A stretch of 64,000 nt of DNA, taken from Herbaspirillum aquaticum. Its GTDB lineage: Bacteria; Pseudomonadota; Gammaproteobacteria; Burkholderiales; Burkholderiaceae_D. Shown here one piece after another: positions 1 through 8,456 of the stretch; position 1 is the first letter of the stretch, and each line of letters starts with the position of its first letter. A model generated the notes under the pieces. The model was not told the DNA's origin. It made no database searches and was given only the letters and a program-made list of their open reading frames with translations. The stretch is taken from positions 21,478 to 85,477 of the forward strand of contig NZ_NJGV01000029.1 of the NCBI RefSeq assembly GCF_002213425.1, read 5' to 3'. The translations under genes were made by a program, and so were the position numbers.

Positions 1-24
1 GGCCGCGCAGCCGTTGCATGCAGG

Positions 25-54
25 AAAAAAGTGAACGTTTACATCCTCGTTCAC
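25..54 (-). terminator. Rho-independent terminator of the FUSC exporter gene
   Basis: Read on the minus strand, GTGAACG and CGTTCAC (31-37 and 48-54) form a 7-bp stem with a 10-nt loop, followed by six T (complement of 25-30). It begins 7 nt beyond the stop codon of the exporter gene. Confidence 0.75.
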
Positions 55-61
55 ATCCTCT

Positions 62-1906
62 TCAGGACGATCTGCCGTCGGCATGCTGGCGATGCCATTG
101 CACCGAAGCTTGCCCGGCCAGTTCACGCAGGCTGCGCAGGGAGGCGACCTCTTCCGAGGTCAGTCCGTCGCGCTGGCGGCGCAGGCCACCCAGTTCGTGC
201 AGGGCGGTTTCGGCGTCGATGCTGGCCAGCCCGGCCTGCCGTTGCAGCTGGCGCAGTACCGGGGCCGGCTGGCGCGCCAGTACGGCATCCAGGTAGGCGC
301 GGTTGGCCTCCAGTCCGGCGGCGATACGCTGGCGCGGCGTGGCACCCAGATCGGGCCACAGCGCCAGCGCGGCCAACAGGGCGGCGCCGCTGCCGACCAG
401 GTTATCCAGTGCGCGGGCCGAGGCGATGCCGGCACCGGGCTGCAGCATGTCGGTCACGCAGATGAAGAGCATGGTCAGGAACACCACGAACACCGTGTAG
501 TTCACCAGCCGCAGGGCAATCGCCAGCCCTGCCAGCAGGATCGCCAGCAGCGGCAGCAGCAGCCCGTGGGGCGGGACCAGCTGCAGCAGCGTCAAGGCCA
601 GCAGGCCGCCCAGCAGGCTGCCAAGGATGCGTTCCACGCAGCGCGCCCAGGTCTGGCGGGCGGCTCCCTGCAACACCACCACCACAGCCATCGTGGCCCA
701 GTACGGATAGCCAAGGTGGAAGGCCTGCGCCGCATAGAACACGGCACCCACCCCCGCTGCCTGGCGGCCACCCTGCTGCAGGCTCTTGTGCAGCTGCGGC
801 AGCAGGGGCTTGCGGGGCGGCGTGGGCGCGGTTTCTGCCACCTCCCGGGAGCGCTGTTCGGCCCACAGCAGCCTGTCGGCGTGCGACAGCGCGCGCAGGC
901 AGCCGGCAACCAGCGGGTCGGACACCGGCGCTTGCTGGCTGGCGCTGAAGCGCTCCTGCAGGGCGCGGCCGGGGGGCATGCCGCGGGTGGCCTCCAGCCG
1001 GGCATGGGCGCGCAGCAGCACCGCCAGGGCCAGGCGCGCGGCGCGCCGCTGCTCGTGCGGGGTGGTCAGTTGCTGGATGGCGGCGTGCTCCAGGGCGATG
1101 AGCGTGTGGAAGATCATTTCGCTGGCCTGCAGCAGGTGTTCCCAGGGATGTGCATCGGCCATGGCCGTGCCGGCATGCCGTTGCAGCATGGCACGCAGGC
1201 GTTCCAGGGCCAGTCGCGTGGCGCGGCGATGTTCGCCGTGCTCCCGGTGCCAGTGCTGGTCGCGGTGCTGGCCGGCTGGCGAGGCCAGCAGGGCCTGGCT
1301 CATGTCGAGCATGCGCAGCAGGGCTGCGCGCGCGGCCTGGCGCAGGGCGGCCTGGTCATCGATGCGCCAGATCAGGTTGATGAGCAGCCAGGCCCAGAGC
1401 GCGCCAGCGCAGAAGGACGCGGCCTGCAGCGCGGCCATCGCCTGGCCTTGCGGAAAGCCTGCCGCCACTACGGCGACCACCGCCAGCAGCGTGCCCAGTA
1501 GCGCACCGGACTCGATGGCACCAGTGAGCGTGACCGCGCCCAGCACCATCAGCGGCGCCGTGAGCAGGGCGGCATGCGGGGTCCATGAGGAGGTCCAGGC
1601 ACCGATGAACGCCACCACTGTTCCTGCCAGGGCAAAGATGCCCAGCAACAGGCGGCGCTGCGCATGCGGGCCGGGTGCATCGCACAGGCAGGTCCAGAAG
1701 GCGGCGAACACCGCCCACGCCAGCCAGCGCTGTCCGCTCAGCATGGCGGCCGCCAGCGGCAGGGCAATGGCGACCCCGGCACGCAAGCCTTCCTGGGCGC
1801 TGAACTGTTCCTGGAGCAAAGGAAAAGAGCGCAATTCCAGCCGCCGTGCGATGCGGCGCGCATGGGCGGCGAGGGTGCGGGTCTCGGGCAGGAAGATGGT
1901 GCGCAT
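62..1906 (-). CDS. FUSC-family inner-membrane exporter (AaeB/YccS-like)
   Basis: A 614-residue membrane protein of the fusaric acid resistance / aromatic acid exporter superfamily. Two hydrophobic multi-helix blocks (roughly residues 40-185 and 385-510) are separated by a cytoplasmic Arg/Leu-rich helical region, and a soluble tail follows; this duplicated layout is typical of FUSC proteins (AaeB is about 650 residues). Such proteins export aromatic carboxylic acids or act as poorly characterised transporters; the substrate here is unknown. The reading frame stays open to 2125, but that extension would run through the lldR promoter and operators, so the ATG at 1906 is chosen. No good ribosome binding site is visible before it. 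It diverges from lldR, and the upstream FadR-type operator lies only 10 bp before its start, so the same regulator may affect it. Confidence 0.8.
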   Translation of the reverse strand: MRTIFLPETRTLAAHARRIARRLELRSFPLLQEQFSAQEGLRAGVAIALPLAAAMLSGQRWLAWAVFAAFWTCLCDAPGPHAQRRLLLGIFALAGTVVAFIGAWTSSWTPHAALLTAPLMVLGAVTLTGAIESGALLGTLLAVVAVVAAGFPQGQAMAALQAASFCAGALWAWLLINLIWRIDDQAALRQAARAALLRMLDMSQALLASPAGQHRDQHWHREHGEHRRATRLALERLRAMLQRHAGTAMADAHPWEHLLQASEMIFHTLIALEHAAIQQLTTPHEQRRAARLALAVLLRAHARLEATRGMPPGRALQERFSASQQAPVSDPLVAGCLRALSHADRLLWAEQRSREVAETAPTPPRKPLLPQLHKSLQQGGRQAAGVGAVFYAAQAFHLGYPYWATMAVVVVLQGAARQTWARCVERILGSLLGGLLALTLLQLVPPHGLLLPLLAILLAGLAIALRLVNYTVFVVFLTMLFICVTDMLQPGAGIASARALDNLVGSGAALLAALALWPDLGATPRQRIAAGLEANRAYLDAVLARQPAPVLRQLQRQAGLASIDAETALHELGGLRRQRDGLTSEEVASLRSLRELAGQASVQWHRQHADGRSS

Positions 1907-1915
1907 GGCAAGTAC

Positions 1916-1932
1916 AAGTGGTCGGACCACTT
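1916..1932. promoter_or_regulatory. FadR/LldR-type operator O1
   Basis: AAGTGGTCGGACCACTT is a perfect 8+1+8 inverted repeat containing TGGT-N3-ACCA, the core recognised by the FadR subfamily of GntR regulators (LldR, PdhR, GlcC). It lies between the FUSC exporter and lldR, centred about 55 bp upstream of the predicted lldR transcription start. Confidence 0.8.
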
Positions 1933-1943
1933 TTTCAATGAAT

Positions 1944-1972
1944 TTGGCGTGGTATGGAGTGGATACTACAAT
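1944..1972 (+). promoter_or_regulatory. Sigma-70 promoter of lldR-lldD
   Basis: TTGGCG (1944-1949) and TACAAT (1967-1972) are separated by exactly 17 bp. The start point is expected near 1979. Operators O1 and O2 flank this promoter. Confidence 0.7.
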
Positions 1973-2002
1973 CGACTGCACTACCTTTGTGAGGACTCTG
2001 TA

Positions 2003-2019
2003 AAGTGGTCCGACCACCT
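2003..2019. promoter_or_regulatory. FadR/LldR-type operator O2
   Basis: AAGTGGTCCGACCACCT repeats O1 with one changed arm base and a changed centre. It sits in the lldR leader, about +25 to +41, ending a few bases before the AAGGAG ribosome binding site. Its centre is 87 bp from that of O1. Two operators flanking one promoter recalls the E. coli lldPRD arrangement. Confidence 0.8.
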
Positions 2020-2034
2020 TCCAAGGAGCCGCCG

Positions 2035-2772
2035 ATGACTGCCTCTCCCCTGGTTGACCGCCTGGCCGACCTGATTGCCCAGCGTGCGCTGGTACCGGGC
2101 CAGAAGCTACCGTCTGAACGCACACTGGCCTCGGAGTTCGGCGTGTCGCGTTCGTCCCTGCGCGAGGCCATTGGCGTGCTCACCAGCCGGGGTGTACTGG
2201 TGGCCCGCCATGGCGGTGGCACTTTCCTGGCCGAAGACGAGCATGCGGCGCTGACCGATCCGATTGCCGACGCCTTGCTGCCGCTCGCACCGCTGGCCCG
2301 CAGTGATGCCGGCTATTGGAAGGACGTGGCCGAGATCCGGTTTTCGCTGGAAGGCGATGCCGCGTATTTCGCCGCCCTGCGCGCTAGCGAATCAGACAAG
2401 CAGCGTTTGCAACAGGCATATTTCGCCGTCTCCACCGCGCCCCTCGATGACCTGGCCGCGCAGGCCCGCACCGATGCCGCCTTTCACCTGGCCATCGCCC
2501 AGGCCTCGCGCAATGTGGTGCTGCGGCAGGTGATGTCGGGCCTGCTGCGGCTGCTGGAGATCAGCATTGCCGACACCTTGCGGCAGCTGTATCGCCTGCC
2601 GGACATCGTGGCCCAACTGGACAAGCAGCATCGCCAGATCCTCGACGCCATTCTCGCCGGCCGCGCCGAGGAGGCGCGCCAGCATGCCAATGCGCACCTC
2701 GACTTCGTACAGCAGCGCCTGCTGGACATCGAAGAAGCCCCTGCCCGGGCGCGGCGTGCCGCTGCCGTTTGA
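2035..2772 (+). CDS. lldR: GntR/FadR-family regulator, LldR-like
   Basis: A 245-residue transcription factor with an N-terminal winged helix-turn-helix (about residues 3-68, with the FadR-type [20 protein letters not shown] stretch) and a C-terminal all-helical FCD ligand-binding domain (about 90-225). Regulators of this subfamily bind organic acids. The L-lactate dehydrogenase gene starts 25 bp downstream, so L-lactate is the likely effector. The ATG at 2035 follows AAGGAG at 2023-2028; the frame extends upstream to 2005 but only through operator O2. Two operators around its own promoter point to autoregulation. No lactate permease gene is adjacent. Confidence 0.85.
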   Translation: MTASPLVDRLADLIAQRALVPGQKLPSERTLASEFGVSRSSLREAIGVLTSRGVLVARHGGGTFLAEDEHAALTDPIADALLPLAPLARSDAGYWKDVAEIRFSLEGDAAYFAALRASESDKQRLQQAYFAVSTAPLDDLAAQARTDAAFHLAIAQASRNVVLRQVMSGLLRLLEISIADTLRQLYRLPDIVAQLDKQHRQILDAILAGRAEEARQHANAHLDFVQQRLLDIEEAPARARRAAAV

Positions 2773-2797
2773 TTTTCTTCACGTTACCAGGACCATC

Positions 2798-3949
2798 ATG
2801 ATCATCTCTTCCACCCACGATTACCGCGAAGCCGCCCGGCGGCGCTTGCCGCGTTTCCTGTTCAATTACATCGACGGCGGTGCCTACGATGAACACACAC
2901 TGGCGCGCAATTCGCTGGACCTGCGCCAGCTGGCCTTGCGTCAGCGGGTGCTCAAGGAAGTGGGCGAGGTCGATCTCTCCACCACGCTGCTGGGCCAGTC
3001 GCTGTCCATGCCGCTGGCGCTGTCGCCGGTCGGCCTGACCGGGATGTATGCACGGCGCGGTGAAGTGCAGGCGGCACGGGCGGCAGAAAAGGCTGGCATC
3101 CCCTTCACCTTGTCGACGGTGTCGGTGTGCCCGATCGAAGAGGTGCAGCAGGCGGTGACGCGGCCGATCTGGTTCCAGCTGTATGTGCTCAAGGATCGCG
3201 GGTTCATGAAGAATGTGCTGGACCGTGCCTGGGCGGCGGGTGTGCGCACGCTGGTGTTCACGGTGGACATGCCGGTGCCGGGCGCACGCTATCGCGACCG
3301 CCATTCGGGCATGTCCGGGCCCAACGCGGCGCTGCGCCGCTATCTGCAGGCCGTCACGCATCCGCGCTGGGCGTGGGATGTGGGTTTGCTGGGACGTCCG
3401 CATGATCTCGGCAATGTCTCGGCGTATCTCAAGAAGAAGACCGGGCTGGAAGATTACGTGGGCTGGCTGGGAGCCAATTTCGATCCGGGCATCGGTTGGC
3501 ATGACCTGCAGTGGATACGTGATTCGTGGCAGGGCAGCATGCTGTTGAAGGGCATCCTTGATCCCGAGGACGCGCGCGAGGCAGTCCGATTCGGTGCGGA
3601 TGGCATCGTGGTCTCCAACCATGGTGGCCGCCAGCTGGACGGCGTGCTGTCGACCGCGCGCGCCTTGCCGGAGATCGCCAGTGCGGTGAAGGGGGATCTC
3701 GCCCTGCTGGTGGATTCGGGCGTGCGGTCGGGACTGGATGTGGTGCGACTGCTGGCATTGGGTGCCGATACGGTGATGCTGGGGCGCGCCTTCATCTATG
3801 CGCTGGCCGCAGAGGGGCAGGCAGGGGTGGAGAACGTGCTGAGTCTGTTTGCCAGGGAGATGCAGGTGGCCATGACCTTGACGGGGGCGCGCCGGATCGC
3901 GGAGATCAGTGCGGATAGTCTGGTGAGGGCAGGGGTAGAAGGGCAGTGA
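2798..3949 (+). CDS. lldD: FMN-dependent L-lactate dehydrogenase
   Basis: A 383-residue flavoprotein of the alpha-hydroxy-acid oxidase family, close to E. coli LldD in length. It oxidises L-lactate to pyruvate and passes electrons to the respiratory quinone pool at the inner membrane. Visible family features are the N-terminal [20 protein letters not shown] region, the catalytic [11 protein letters not shown] segment with the active-site His, and the C-terminal phosphate-binding part [19 protein letters not shown]. The ATG at 2798 is chosen because residues before it lie in the lldR tail and do not resemble the family. It is the second gene of lldR-lldD, so its expression should follow the O1/O2 operators. 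Dehydrogenases for related 2-hydroxy acids such as mandelate share this fold, but the LldR neighbour favours lactate. Confidence 0.92.
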   Translation: MIISSTHDYREAARRRLPRFLFNYIDGGAYDEHTLARNSLDLRQLALRQRVLKEVGEVDLSTTLLGQSLSMPLALSPVGLTGMYARRGEVQAARAAEKAGIPFTLSTVSVCPIEEVQQAVTRPIWFQLYVLKDRGFMKNVLDRAWAAGVRTLVFTVDMPVPGARYRDRHSGMSGPNAALRRYLQAVTHPRWAWDVGLLGRPHDLGNVSAYLKKKTGLEDYVGWLGANFDPGIGWHDLQWIRDSWQGSMLLKGILDPEDAREAVRFGADGIVVSNHGGRQLDGVLSTARALPEIASAVKGDLALLVDSGVRSGLDVVRLLALGADTVMLGRAFIYALAAEGQAGVENVLSLFAREMQVAMTLTGARRIAEISADSLVRAGVEGQ

Positions 3950-4185
3950 CGTTCCGCCGGCCGCGCTGGGGGATCGGATGTACGCCGGCGTATCCCAAGG
4001 TAGTGCGCGCGGGCTAGGCCGATGGCAAGCAGAGCAGCGATGCTTGCCGATGCATTTCGTCACTTCATTTCACCAATTACTGCCAACTATGGTGTCATGT
4101 CGTCTCGTGCGAAGGTGATCAGGTTTGCAGCGTGGAAATCCTGATGGATGCCGGGTCTGAATTGCAGTCACGTTTTCGCAAGCGC
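3950..4185. other. Intergenic gap after lldD
   Basis: No gene is visible. A perfect 8-bp inverted repeat (GGCAAGCA at 4024-4031, TGCTTGCC at 4041-4048) lies 75 bp after lldD. It has no T-run, so at most it is a weak or Rho-assisted end for the lld transcript. Confidence 0.4.
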
Positions 4186-4221
4186 GAAAAACAAAAAGGG
4201 CTCCAGCGAACTGGAGCCCTT
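4186..4221 (-). terminator. Rho-independent terminator of tRNA-Lys
   Basis: GGGCTCCAG (4198-4206) pairs perfectly with CTGGAGCCC (4211-4219) around a 4-nt loop. On the minus strand the stem is followed by TTTTTGTTTTT (complement of 4187-4197), directly after the tRNA gene. Confidence 0.9.
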
Positions 4222-4229
4222 CGTATTTC

Positions 4230-4305
4230 TGGTAGGCCGTGCGGGACTCGAACCTGCGACCAACGGATTAAAAGTCCGCTGCTCTACCAACTGAGCTAAC
4301 GACCC
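4230..4305 (-). tRNA. tRNA-Lys (anticodon TTT)
   Basis: The minus strand reads GGGTCGTTAGCTCAGTTGG..., with a D-loop GTTGGTAGAGC, the anticodon loop CTTTTAA (anticodon TTT), the T-arm GGTTCGAGTCC and an encoded CCA end. It is 76 nt long. The acceptor stem pairs throughout with one G-U at position 1-72. It lies just downstream of cpoB on the same strand, with its own terminator. Confidence 0.97.
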
Positions 4306-4407
4306 GAAAGACCGCTATTATAGGCAAACTCTATCAGCGGTGTCAACACTGTGCCGTCACAAACGATCATCGATCGTTCATCAAACACCCCACCGCGATG
4401 AAGCCGC

Positions 4408-5163
4408 TTACTTGAGCGATGCCATCCTGTCCTTGCCGGTCTGCGCGGCAGGGGTGTTCGGATACTTGGCGATCAACTGTTCCAGCGTTTTCTTGGCCGC
4501 TGCCTTGTCCTTCAGTTCGGCTTGCGAACTGGCGATGTTGAGCAGGGCGTCAGCGGCCTTGGGGTTGTCCGGATAATTCTTCACCACCACCTGCTGCGCA
4601 GCGATGGCACCCTTGTAGTCGCGCTGGGCGTACAGGGCATTGCCTTGCCAGTATTGCGCCGAGGCGGCGTAGCCGGATTGCGGATAGCGCTTGAGGAAGT
4701 CGGCGAAGGCGTTGCCCGCTCCCTTGTAGTCGCCACCCTTGAATTGCGACAGGGCCGCATCATAGGCCTGCTGTTCGGAGACGCCTACAGCCACGGTCTG
4801 GCCATCGACTTGCACCTGCTGCGGTTCCAGCTTGCGCAGGCGTGCATCCAGGTCGACGTAGAAATCCTTCTGGCGTTGCTGGGCGTTGGTAATCTCGTTG
4901 GTCAGCACCTCGATCTGGCCGCGCAGCGCCGCAATCTGGGATTGCAGGTTGTCGTTGCGGTCCGAGAGCGTCAGGACGCTGTTCTTGTCAGCCTTGTTGG
5001 CGACGTCACGCTGCAGGGCTTCGATCTTGGAACGGATGTCCAGGATGGCCTTGCGCGCCTCGTCATCATCAAACAGGCCGGCACGGGCGGTAAGCGGTAG
5101 GAAAGCCGTGGCGGCCAGCAAGGCCGCCACGGTTACCGATTTCAGTTTGAAAGCGGTATGCAT
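4408..5163 (-). CDS. cpoB: Tol-Pal system protein CpoB (YbgF)
   Basis: A 251-residue periplasmic protein. It has a Sec signal peptide (about residues 1-28, ending in TARA before GLFDDDE), a coiled-coil trimerisation segment (about 35-100) and a C-terminal TPR domain of about three repeats (about 128-250, including AQYWQGNALYAQRDYKGAIAA and PKAADALLNIASSQAELKD). CpoB coordinates PBP1B-driven peptidoglycan synthesis with outer-membrane constriction by the Tol-Pal machine at the division site. It starts 5 bp after pal and is the last gene of the tol-pal operon. Confidence 0.92.
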   Translation of the reverse strand: MHTAFKLKSVTVAALLAATAFLPLTARAGLFDDDEARKAILDIRSKIEALQRDVANKADKNSVLTLSDRNDNLQSQIAALRGQIEVLTNEITNAQQRQKDFYVDLDARLRKLEPQQVQVDGQTVAVGVSEQQAYDAALSQFKGGDYKGAGNAFADFLKRYPQSGYAASAQYWQGNALYAQRDYKGAIAAQQVVVKNYPDNPKAADALLNIASSQAELKDKAAAKKTLEQLIAKYPNTPAAQTGKDRMASLK

Positions 5164-5168
5164 GTCGA

Positions 5169-5687
5169 TTATTGGTAAGCGATGTCAGCGCGACGGTTCT
5201 CGGCGTAGGACGCTTCATCCTGGCCCAGTGCCTTGGGCTTTTCCTTGCCGAAGGAAACCGCTTCCACTTGTGCATCCGACACGCCCAGCAGGACCAGAGC
5301 CTTGCGGACTGCTTCAGCACGCTTCTGACCCAGGGCCAGGTTGTACTCGGCGCCACCGCGATCATCGGTGTTGCCCTGGATGATCACCTTGCGGTCCTTG
5401 TGGGCCACCAGGTACTTGGCGTGGTTTTCGATGACGGTACGGTATTCCGGCTTGACAGTGTAGCTGTCGTAGTCGAAGTACACGCTACGCTTGGCCAGCA
5501 CGCCTTGCGGGTCGTTCAGCGGATCAACCGAACCGGCGTTGACGGTGCCCACGGCGCGGGTGTCAGCGCCGTTGCTGGCGCCGTTCTGCACGGGAGCGTT
5601 GGCCTTGTCGTCCAGCTTGGTCGACGAGCAGGCGGCCAGCAGGACAGCGCTGGAGACGATGAGGGCGAAGGTACTGATAGTGCGCAT
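5169..5687 (-). CDS. pal: Peptidoglycan-associated lipoprotein Pal
   Basis: A 172-residue outer-membrane lipoprotein. The lipobox LLAAC puts the lipidated cysteine at residue 20, followed by Ser, so it should be sorted to the outer membrane. The C-terminal OmpA-like domain (about 63-172) contains the peptidoglycan-binding segment IIQGNTDDRGGAEYNLALGQ and the RRADIAY end. It binds peptidoglycan and TolB and is moved by TolA during division. It lies 43 bp after tolB and 5 bp before cpoB. Confidence 0.97.
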   Translation of the reverse strand: MRTISTFALIVSSAVLLAACSSTKLDDKANAPVQNGASNGADTRAVGTVNAGSVDPLNDPQGVLAKRSVYFDYDSYTVKPEYRTVIENHAKYLVAHKDRKVIIQGNTDDRGGAEYNLALGQKRAEAVRKALVLLGVSDAQVEAVSFGKEKPKALGQDEASYAENRRADIAYQ

Positions 5688-5730
5688 TTTGGATTTCTCC
5701 TTGTCGTGATGAAAGCAATATTGGATTTCT

Positions 5731-7029
5731 TTATTTCATGAACGGACCCCAGGTCGGTTCCCTGATATCACCGGCCTGCGTCGTGAGACGCTGTTTGATT
5801 CGGCCATCGACGGAAACGACGGCCAGGGATCCGCGACGACCAGATTCCGTCGCGTACATGATGTATTTGCCATTGGGCGCAAAGCTGGGCGACTGGTCGC
5901 GGCTGCCGTCGGAGAGGCGAATCTCCTGGCCATTGGTCAGGTCCAGCGCATACAGCTGGAACAGACCGTCGCGACGCGAGATGAAGGCCAGCGTCTTGCC
6001 ATCCGGCGAAATGCGCGGGCTGATGTTGTAGCTGCCATTGAAGGTGACGCGCTGGGGCGAGCCACCATCCAGGCCGACCTTGTACACCTGCGGACCGCCG
6101 CTGCGGTCGCTGGTGAAGTAGACGCTACCGCCATCGGGCGAAAACTGCGGTTCGGTATCGATGCCGGCGCTGTTGGTCAGGCGGCGCAGGCCCGAACCGT
6201 CGGCATTGATCACGTACACCTGGGTCAGGCCATCGCGGGTCAGGGCCACGGCCAGGCGCGAGCCGTCCGGCGACCAGGCCGGGGCCGAGTTGCTGCCCTT
6301 GAAGTTGGCCACGATGGAGCGCTGGCGGGTCACCAGGTTCTGGATGTAGACCACCGGCTTCTTCATCTCGAAGGAGACGTAGGCGACCTTGGTGCCGTCA
6401 GGCGACCAGGACGGCGAAATGATCGGCTCATTGGAGCGCAGTGCCACTTGCGTGCCTTCACCATCGGCATCAGCCACTTCCAGGCGGTATTCGCTGCCGG
6501 ACTTGGTCACGTAGGAGATGCGGGTGGAGAAGATGCCGGGAATGCCGGTCAGCTTCTGGTAGATGTCGTCGGCGATCTTGTGCGCGGTCAGGCGCAGCAG
6601 TTGCGGCTGGGCGCCGATGGACAGGGCCGAGAGCTGGGTCGATTGCACCGTGTCGAAGAGGCGATAACGCACGTCGAAACGGCCATCGGCCAGGCGCGTG
6701 ACGCTGCCCACGGCCAGTGCATTGGCACCGCGCTTCTGCCAGTCGGCATAGTTGATGGCCGAGGAGTCCGAGAGTGCATCGCCATTGTCGATGAGCTTGA
6801 AGATGCCGCTGCGGGCCAGGTCGGCCTTGACCACCGAGGTGATCTGCTGCGGCGCGGCTTCTTCGCCGGGGAAGGCGGTGATGGCCACCGGGATCTGGGA
6901 AGCACCCACGCCGGTGATCTCGAAGCGGATCTGCGCCTGCGAGGCCGGGGCGAAGGACAGGCCGGCCACGGCCACCATGGCAGTGGCCATGCGGGTCAGG
7001 GACAGGGTCAGGTAACGGGCTTTAATCAT
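5731..7029 (-). CDS. tolB: Tol-Pal system periplasmic beta-propeller TolB
   Basis: A 432-residue periplasmic protein with a Sec signal peptide (about residues 1-32, ending ASQA). An N-terminal alpha/beta domain (about 33-160) is followed by a six-bladed propeller with repeated SPDG motifs (SPDGTKVAYVS, SPDGSRLAVAL, SPDGGSVYFTS, SPDGKTLAFIS and APNGKYIMYAT). TolB shuttles between TolA and Pal. It starts 3 bp after tolA. Confidence 0.97.
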   Translation of the reverse strand: MIKARYLTLSLTRMATAMVAVAGLSFAPASQAQIRFEITGVGASQIPVAITAFPGEEAAPQQITSVVKADLARSGIFKLIDNGDALSDSSAINYADWQKRGANALAVGSVTRLADGRFDVRYRLFDTVQSTQLSALSIGAQPQLLRLTAHKIADDIYQKLTGIPGIFSTRISYVTKSGSEYRLEVADADGEGTQVALRSNEPIISPSWSPDGTKVAYVSFEMKKPVVYIQNLVTRQRSIVANFKGSNSAPAWSPDGSRLAVALTRDGLTQVYVINADGSGLRRLTNSAGIDTEPQFSPDGGSVYFTSDRSGGPQVYKVGLDGGSPQRVTFNGSYNISPRISPDGKTLAFISRRDGLFQLYALDLTNGQEIRLSDGSRDQSPSFAPNGKYIMYATESGRRGSLAVVSVDGRIKQRLTTQAGDIREPTWGPFMK

Positions 7030-7032
7030 CGT

Positions 7033-8004
7033 TTACTGATCTTTCGGATAATGGGTGAATGTGAAGCTGGACGGTACCTTGCCATCCGCGTCGGCCGGGA
7101 AGGGCTGGGACTTCATGATGGCAGTGCGCACGGCTTCGTCGAAGCCCGGGACGCCTGAAGGCTTGTTCACACGCACGCTGCGTACGGTCCCGTCCGGGAA
7201 CAATTCGACAGTGTACTCCCCGGCAGGGTTTCCGCTGACGCCGCTATTGTCGAAGACCGTATTGCTGCGGATCTTGGCGCGCAACTTGTTGGCGTAGTTC
7301 GGGCTGCCCTTCGGACCTTGCGACTTCTCCGCCGTGCCGGTGCCGCCGGTGGCACTGGTCGCCTGGCCCATCATGCGCTTCAAGTCTTCCTGGCGACGTG
7401 CTTCAGCAGCCTTGGCGTCGGCCGCGGCTTGCTGCTGCTTCTTCTTGTCGGCAGCCTGCTTTTCGGCGTCGGCCTTCTTCTTGGCCTCTTCTTCCTTCTG
7501 CTTTTCTTCCTTCAGCTTCTTCTGCTTTTCGGCTTCCAGCTTTTCCTTCTTCTCGCGTTCCGCCTTGTCCTTCTCGGCCTGTTCCTTCTTCTCGCGCTCG
7601 GCCTTTTCCTTTTCGGCCTTGAGCTTGTCAGCCTTTTCCTGTTTCTCCTGCTCTTCCTTGCGCTTCTTTTCCTTCTCTTTTTGCAGGGCGATATCGGGCT
7701 TGTCGAGCTTGGGCTCGTCGATCACCTTGGGGGCGACGGGCTTGGGCTCGATCACGGGCTGCGGCTTGGGCGGCTCGACCACCGGATCCGGTTCGGGCTG
7801 CGGCTGGGGCGGCGTGGGCAGGGGCGCGGCTTCCTTGTACTGCGGATCCCAGATCTCGGCTTCCACGGTCAGCGGTGTTTCGCTCTGCCAGCGGATGCCG
7901 ATCCAGAAGAACAGGAACAAGGCCACGTGCATCACCAGCGCCAGCGTGATGGCGCGCCAGCGGCCGGGTGGCTTGGGGATGGTGTAGTGTGCGTTATCGC
8001 TCAT
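7033..8004 (-). CDS. tolA: Tol-Pal system energy-transducing protein TolA
   Basis: A 323-residue inner-membrane protein. It has one N-terminal transmembrane helix (about 19-37), a proline-rich stretch (about 60-100), a long Lys/Glu/Ala-rich helix (about 105-215) and a C-terminal TonB-like domain (about 235-323) ending in TFTHYPKDQ. It spans the periplasm and couples TolQR proton flow to TolB-Pal. The Lys/Glu-rich DNA is repetitive in composition but is normal for TolA. It starts 17 bp after tolR. Confidence 0.95.
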   Translation of the reverse strand: MSDNAHYTIPKPPGRWRAITLALVMHVALFLFFWIGIRWQSETPLTVEAEIWDPQYKEAAPLPTPPQPQPEPDPVVEPPKPQPVIEPKPVAPKVIDEPKLDKPDIALQKEKEKKRKEEQEKQEKADKLKAEKEKAEREKKEQAEKDKAEREKKEKLEAEKQKKLKEEKQKEEEAKKKADAEKQAADKKKQQQAAADAKAAEARRQEDLKRMMGQATSATGGTGTAEKSQGPKGSPNYANKLRAKIRSNTVFDNSGVSGNPAGEYTVELFPDGTVRSVRVNKPSGVPGFDEAVRTAIMKSQPFPADADGKVPSSFTFTHYPKDQ

Positions 8005-8021
8005 ATCACTCGGCTGTGCGC

Positions 8022-8456
8022 TTACTTGGTGGCCAGGCCGACCCGCGCGATTCCTTGTTTCTTGGCTTCCGAGATGACTTGCACCACGTCGTCGTACTTG
8101 ATTTCCTTGTCGGCCGAAATCATCACGGCCAGGTCCGGATTGTCCTCATGCAGCTTGCGCAGGCGTTCCGACAGGTCGGTCTTGCCGGTCACGGTCTCGG
8201 CCTTCTTGCCGCCGCTCTTGGGGCCGTTGATGCGGATGGTGGCCTGGGCGTTGGGCTTCAAGGCGATCTCGATGTAATCCGACGGCGGCTGCGTGGACTT
8301 GCCCGCCGTAGGCAGGTTGATCACGCTGGGATTGGTGATGGGGGTGGCCACCATGAAGATGATGAGCAGCACCAGCATCACATCGATGTAGGGCACGACG
8401 TTGATCTCGGACTTGAACTTGCGGGGACGGCCCCCGCGCATCGATGAGCCAGCCAT
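8022..8456 (-). CDS. tolR: Tol-Pal system stator protein TolR
   Basis: A 144-residue ExbD/TolR family protein. One transmembrane helix (about 22-42) carries the proton-path aspartate, Asp25, in the motif INVVPYIDVMLVLLIIF; a periplasmic domain follows. With TolQ it forms the proton-driven motor that energises TolA. The ATG overlaps the tolQ stop codon by one base (TTA/CAT on the plus strand at 8454-8458), which suggests coupled translation. Confidence 0.96.
   Translation of the reverse strand: MAGSSMRGGRPRKFKSEINVVPYIDVMLVLLIIFMVATPITNPSVINLPTAGKSTQPPSDYIEIALKPNAQATIRINGPKSGGKKAETVTGKTDLSERLRKLHEDNPDLAVMISADKEIKYDDVVQVISEAKKQGIARVGLATK

Noticed and set aside
786..2003. A 405-codon open frame opposite the FUSC exporter
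   Set aside because: Low-complexity Ser/Arg/Ala sequence typical of antisense frames.
1907..2125. An extended FUSC exporter N-terminus
   Set aside because: It would read through the lldR promoter, both operators and the start of lldR, and the residues do not match the family.
7330..7700. Repetitive element in the Lys/Glu-rich part of tolA
   Set aside because: The low complexity is the normal long helix of TolA rather than a DNA repeat.
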